DNA of 64,000 nucleotides. Origin: Epiperipatus broadwayi (Eukaryota; Onychophora; Udeonychophora; Euonychophora; Peripatidae). Where the stretch lies: contig JAQFVV010006197.1 in the NCBI GenBank assembly GCA_028023455.1, positions 14,441,254 through 14,505,253 on the forward strand, read 5' to 3'. Below the pieces are notes generated by a model. The model did not search any database and was not told where the DNA came from. It was given only the letters and a program-made list of their open reading frames with translations. Each line of letters starts with the position of its first letter. Positions within the stretch are counted from its first letter, which is position 1. Of the stretch, positions 59,960 through 64,000 are shown in pieces. A program made the position numbers and the translations under genes.

Positions 59960-60324
59960 CAGGGGTCCCCAACCTTTTTGCACTTAAGAGCACATTTTAT
60001 AATATCGGCCAGGTGGCGGGCACCATTTATTTTTTCAATATAAATTTATAGTTGGATATTGTTAATAATACACAATGTACAAAAAAAATTTGTTTCAAAA
60101 GTAAAATTTTAACATATAATTCATGTTTCTATTTTTACGCTGTAAAAGTATAGTATGCCCTACAATTTGATTACAATATAATACAATAATTTATAATAAA
60201 TTTTAAAAATTAAATTTATTTGTATCAGATAAATAATTTTTTATCATGTTCGGATAGCGGCGGGCACACATAAAATGGTCTGCGGGTGCCATGGTGCCCA
60301 CAGGCATAGGGTTGGGGAGCCCTG
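59960..60324. mobile_element. hAT-superfamily non-autonomous element (MITE), 365 bp
   Basis: Left end CAGGGGTCCCCAACCTTTTT; right end reverse complement CAGGGCTCCCCAACCCTATG: 15-bp terminal inverted repeats differing at one base, of the CAGGGGTCCCCAACC type typical of hAT elements. The 8-bp duplication ATATATGT lies at 59952-59959 and 60325-60332. The ends are G+C-rich (GGTGGCGGGCACC; GGTGCCCACAGGC) and the middle is AT-rich. No transposase. Confidence 0.95.
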
Positions 60325-62084
60325 ATATATGTGTACTAATCTCAACAAATGTTCCATGACCTAAATTAGTGCACCAATATGTAGACAAGCATATAGTTCA
60401 AATAATCTCATGTCTAGAAACTTTATAAAATCATAAGTTGTTTGCTTAACATATGCCACATATATATATAGATAGGTAGTTGTTTCATTCTTTCATTCCA
60501 ATTTTATTTTGGCACATAAATTAGTATGCATGTAGCCAAATCATATAGTTGAAATAACTTTTATTCACAAATGTTCCGTGACAATATATATTTAAAAATT
60601 GGTTTCTTATCTTTTAATAAAAAAAAAATTTTTTAATCACATCTATACATTTTGCTTGCCTTTTTTTTTTTTAATAATTTAATTTTGTATAGCTTATTGT
60701 CATTTTAATTTATTACCTTTCTTTGAATATTTTAATTAAAATAATAAATTGAAACAGCAATAAAGATTAGTTATTGTGTTTGATATCTTAACTGAGAAAT
60801 TAAGATAAGATTAAAAATAGTAACGTATTTGAGCAGTTTTTTTTAGAGATAAATTTACTGATATTTGATTGGCATAATTAGTAACAATAAAAGCAGTTGC
60901 TTTTATCTTACTCTGAAAAAATCTACTGTAAGCCTGGCTATTCAGTGGATTCCAAATGATAAAGTGCTATACTCTAAAATAATATAAAAGCCAGAAATCA
61001 TTATAGGCATATGGATATTATACCATTATACCATCTGATGTTCATTGGTTTCTCAAGCTTACAGTAAATAGCTTTAGAATAGAGTTAAAAAAAACTATTT
61101 TTGGTTTAAGAACATTAATTGTTTATGTTTCTTTTTATGAATCTTACAATGCATTTACGTCTTTGTAATTTAGTTTATCTTCCCAATGCTTTTTCAAAAA
61201 TTGCCTTATCACATAGATCTCAACTATGTCCTCAAATAATTTTATGCTTTGGTCAATCTCTTTTATTTTTTCAGTTTATTAAAAATACTTCATAAAATAT
61301 TTGCTTATAAGGGATGAAGCCATAGCATGTTGTGTTATGTCTGTCTTGATCCTTGATATTCGCACATTTTCAAAGACTGTTAGGTGGAAACTGTTTAATA
61401 TTTTTACTTGCTGTGAGTTGTTGTCCAGGTCTCAGATCTGTGTAAGAGATTGTTATTCTCATAATCTTATTCACTAATTTGTGCTATTTCATACTCTTTG
61501 ATAATTTATCAAATGTAGAGGCTGCTTTTATCAAGTGCATCTTTATTTCTTTATGAAAAAATACTTATATTTCTTTAAAATAATATCTCTTGTTAAGTAC
61601 TTATAGTCTTTATGATATTTATCAGCAGTGAAAAATGTATTCTCTAGCATAAATTTTATATTAACAATAATTGTGTGACAGAGCTTCTGAGCATCTTTAT
61701 CTGCAAAGCAACAAGCCTTTATCAAGGTATCCGGGAAAGAAAGGTATGAATGATTATCTCATTGTCACATAAAGATGAGTAATATCACAATGTGAGATTA
61801 TTCAATTTAAAAATATTTGAAAAGTAAGCATAAGGTTATAGATATATCAAACTTGCAATTTCCAAATTATATCACTATTCAGTCAAATGCTATCTGTTAA
61901 TAAGTAATATTGCGTACCTTGATTTTATTTAAGATTCTTTTAGTTTTGCTACCATTATTTTTTTAATCTTATAAGATTTTAACATGCATTTTATTAAGAA
62001 AATGTTTTTAATATTCTTCATTAAAGAAGACTAGATCAAAAGATAAGATTTCCTATAGAAAATTTTAACAAATATATTTATTGG
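60325..62084. other. AT-rich intronic DNA with a small inverted repeat
   Basis: CTACTGTAAGCCTGG (about 60925) and CAAGCTTACAGTAAATAG (about 61052-61070) are inverted with diverged flanks (TTACTCTG / TAGAATAGAG), suggesting an old ~180-bp foldback at about 60900-61090. No gene. Confidence 0.5.
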
Positions 62085-62215
62085 TTAGGAAGTCGTAAGA
62101 TGTTCAAGCATCAGAAGTGGCAGAGTTGAGTCGCAACTCACAGATTGCTTAATAGTTAAATCTGTCATTCTACCACTGCATTAAACTACCCTACGTCCCA
62201 AGTAGTAACTAATTC
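62085..62215 (-). repeat. tRNA-derived SINE, minus strand (copy 2 of the 38.7-kb family)
   Basis: The reverse complement reads GGGACGTAGGGTAGTTTAAT, GCAGTGGTAGAATGACAGAT, CAACTCTGCCACTTCTGATG and ends ATCTTACGACTTCC. It shares the D-arm-like GTGGTAGA...ACAGA and the 3' body with 38711-38825. Confidence 0.55.
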
Positions 62216-62237
62216 AAATACTAACTGTATGATCAAA

Positions 62238-62330
62238 AATGTTGGTGCGAGTGGTCACAGCACATCTTGAAATGCAGAAAAGTACAGAAATGGCAGTGTT
62301 ATTTGATTCCTATGGCAAAAAAAAGACTAT
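62238..62330 (+). repeat. tRNA-Val-like SINE, diverged copy 3
   Basis: TCAAAAATGTTGGTGCGAGT, GGTCACAGCACATCTTGAAA and TGCAGAAAAG follow the pattern of the copies at 47682 and 57110, ending in GGCAAAAAAAAG. Too diverged to fold as a tRNA. Confidence 0.6.
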
Positions 62331-64000
62331 GTGCTCAACACGGGAGAGTGGTGCAGAAAATGTTCCAATTAATAATTTAGACAAACAAGCATTCGTTAAC
62401 TGATTTAATCCTATCAAAGCTTGTGATAAGTAATTCTAGAAATCAGATAGTACAAGGCCTTATCTCAGAAGTAAGGATTGTTTATTTTTAAAAAAGAAAA
62501 AAAATGATGCAAAATATATATTTTGTTAATGTCAAAATATTGATTAATGAATACTAAGATGGATAATCCTCAGATTCTCTGACTGCTTCATGAATAAAAG
62601 AAAAAAAAAATTTTTTAATTATTTTTCATGAGTTGGTAACAAATCTAAATGCCAAATTTGTATCATCTACAATTTCTCAAATTAATGTAGGATATGTTGT
62701 AAACTAATGACAGTAATGTGCATGATGATTAATGGGAACCATATTTATTGTGGATTCACTTAAAGCAAAGATCTATTTTCCAAAGGTATAACAGGGATAA
62801 AAATGGTATTACTTTTTACCTATATGTACAAATTTTATATATAGAGCTCGCAAAACAAGCTCTTAACAAGCTTTGTAGAATATCCCCAACCTCAGACCAG
62901 TTTCTGCTACTGGCATTCTCAGTGAAGTGCTAGGATATGTAATCATTAGATTAAAAATATCAGGACAAGCCCAGAACTTTATCTAATGTATAACTATTAA
63001 ATAGAAAATCTGAAATTTTCAGATATCCATGTCTTCCAATCCAGCTATCTAACTTAAATAGCCATATGGGACTGAACTAAGTTCAGATACACCATATATG
63101 TACAATATAAAATGCTTTTTTAAAATTCCACCTATAAATTTAAATTAAAGATCTACTATTTTTCCAAGGTTAATTATTTCAATTTGGTATTTATTTGATC
63201 ACCCACAAACCATTTAAGTAAGAGGATTTGTTTATGTATAGTTTGATGCACTTTAATGTATAAATATTAATGAAGATATTATGTCTAAAATTGTCTTTGA
63301 TATAAATCTTTTAGAAATAAATAAATAGAGAGAGAGAAATTTAGTGTGTTTTTGTTTATTTTTTTAATGCATTATTTAAATTTATATGTATAAGACATTT
63401 TATATAATATCTCACAAATCTCAGTATTTTAGTATTAAATGTTTTTATTTATTTTATCAATTTATAAGTCTAACAAATTTTTCATTTAGAACCTTATATC
63501 CATTTCTATTCTTTATTCTTAATAATTGTTGGCAGCATCAATACTTCTCAAATATACTGTATTCATGTAGGTGTTTTAATAACAACACTTCAGATCGTAA
63601 AAGCTAAAAATTTCTCCATTCTTGTTATAGTGATTGCTTTTTTAAAAAAAAATCCGTTTACGTCTATGGTGTAATTGGATAAATGAAAGCTAATCGATGG
63701 AATAAAGGTATTCCCGCTCAATTCAGAAGATGTCCTATATTTTTGATATTCCCTCATCTTCTTATTCTGCAATCTATAATAACATCTTTTACAGTATCAA
63801 ATTAGATTTTTTAACCAAATATATTTTAAGTAATTTAATAACAAATATATAAACCGGGTAAATTCAAAAATACTTTTTCTCTCTTTCTCTCTCTTACAAT
63901 TCAAATTTTAAATAATAATATATTTATTGATGAAATCTTCTCGGTTTGGATAACAATCGAAATTCATATTTTAAAAAAAAAATTGCATCAATATTCTATT
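62331..64000. other. AT-rich intronic DNA, no exon seen
   Basis: A GA microsatellite (63327-63338) and a CT-rich tract (63876-63895). No match to the missing GTPase C-terminal exon. Short frames carry no motif. Confidence 0.5.

Larger units (their letters stand above)
57854..64000 (+). other. Start of the downstream intron of the GTPase gene
   Basis: After the GTGAGT donor the protein still needs its C-terminal third, including the ECSA-like motif and a CAAX box. No matching exon was recognised to the end of the window. The interval contains a hAT-type element (59960-60324), two tRNA-derived SINE copies near 62.1-62.3 kb and otherwise unremarkable AT-rich DNA. A short exon in this AT-rich background could be overlooked. 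Confidence 0.6.

Overview
This is a non-coding-rich stretch of an animal (metazoan) nuclear genome. It is extremely AT-rich: by eye about a quarter G+C, not computed. It is full of A/T runs and AT microsatellites, with no bacterial-style gene packing. Only two segments look like real host coding sequence. Both are internal exons of one Rho-family small GTPase gene on the + strand, at 15692-15801 and 57719-57853. They join in phase to give 81 residues that align without gaps to the Rac/Rho fold from just after Gly60 to residue 141 (Rac1 numbering). The residue at the Gln61 position is Thr, as expected of a GTPase-impaired, Rnd-like member. The intron between them is 41,917 bp. The window therefore lies almost entirely inside introns of this gene: an upstream intron of at least 15.7 kb, the 41.9-kb intron, and a downstream intron of at least 6.1 kb. 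I did not find the first or last exons. The species cannot be fixed from this sequence. Long introns, CR1-like and other LINE relics, tRNA-derived SINEs and many foldback elements fit an AT-rich invertebrate.

The rest is a dense record of mobile DNA. (1) Four non-autonomous DNA elements (2727-3905, 17422-19016, 26148-28011, 45523-46342) share inverted ends beginning G(G/A)T, a subterminal GATGGC-like motif and 8-bp target duplications; three of the duplications are perfect and non-trivial. (2) A 365-bp hAT-type element (59960-60324) has classical CAGGGG... ends and a perfect 8-bp duplication. (3) An abundant foldback family ('family A' here) occurs at 7335-8250, 13827-14570, 22025-22475, 22490-22845, 24440-24570, 48960-50400 and 53600-54310. 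(4) Very young-looking palindromes lie at 24991-25195, 49591-50062 and 52359-52412. (5) LINE relics include a CR1-like ORF1 (RRM-like, coiled coil, SGNH esterase) plus ORF2 endonuclease start on the minus strand (10640-12721), a reverse-transcriptase relic (22880-24060, minus), and ORF2 C-terminal pieces (29541-30080, 32335-32460, 51895-52110). (6) tRNA-derived SINEs include a roughly 100-nt tRNA-Val-like one, with a copy at 57110-57213 bounded by a perfect 17-bp duplication. (7) Tandem arrays include three nearly identical 345-bp units (19381-20415).

No operons, CRISPR arrays, rRNA genes or clearly functional tRNA genes are visible. I see no evidence that any long open frame apart from the two exons encodes a host protein. 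If the host gene is transcribed, its pre-mRNA would carry many long inverted repeats able to form double-stranded RNA. That follows from the sequence, but its biological effect is inference.
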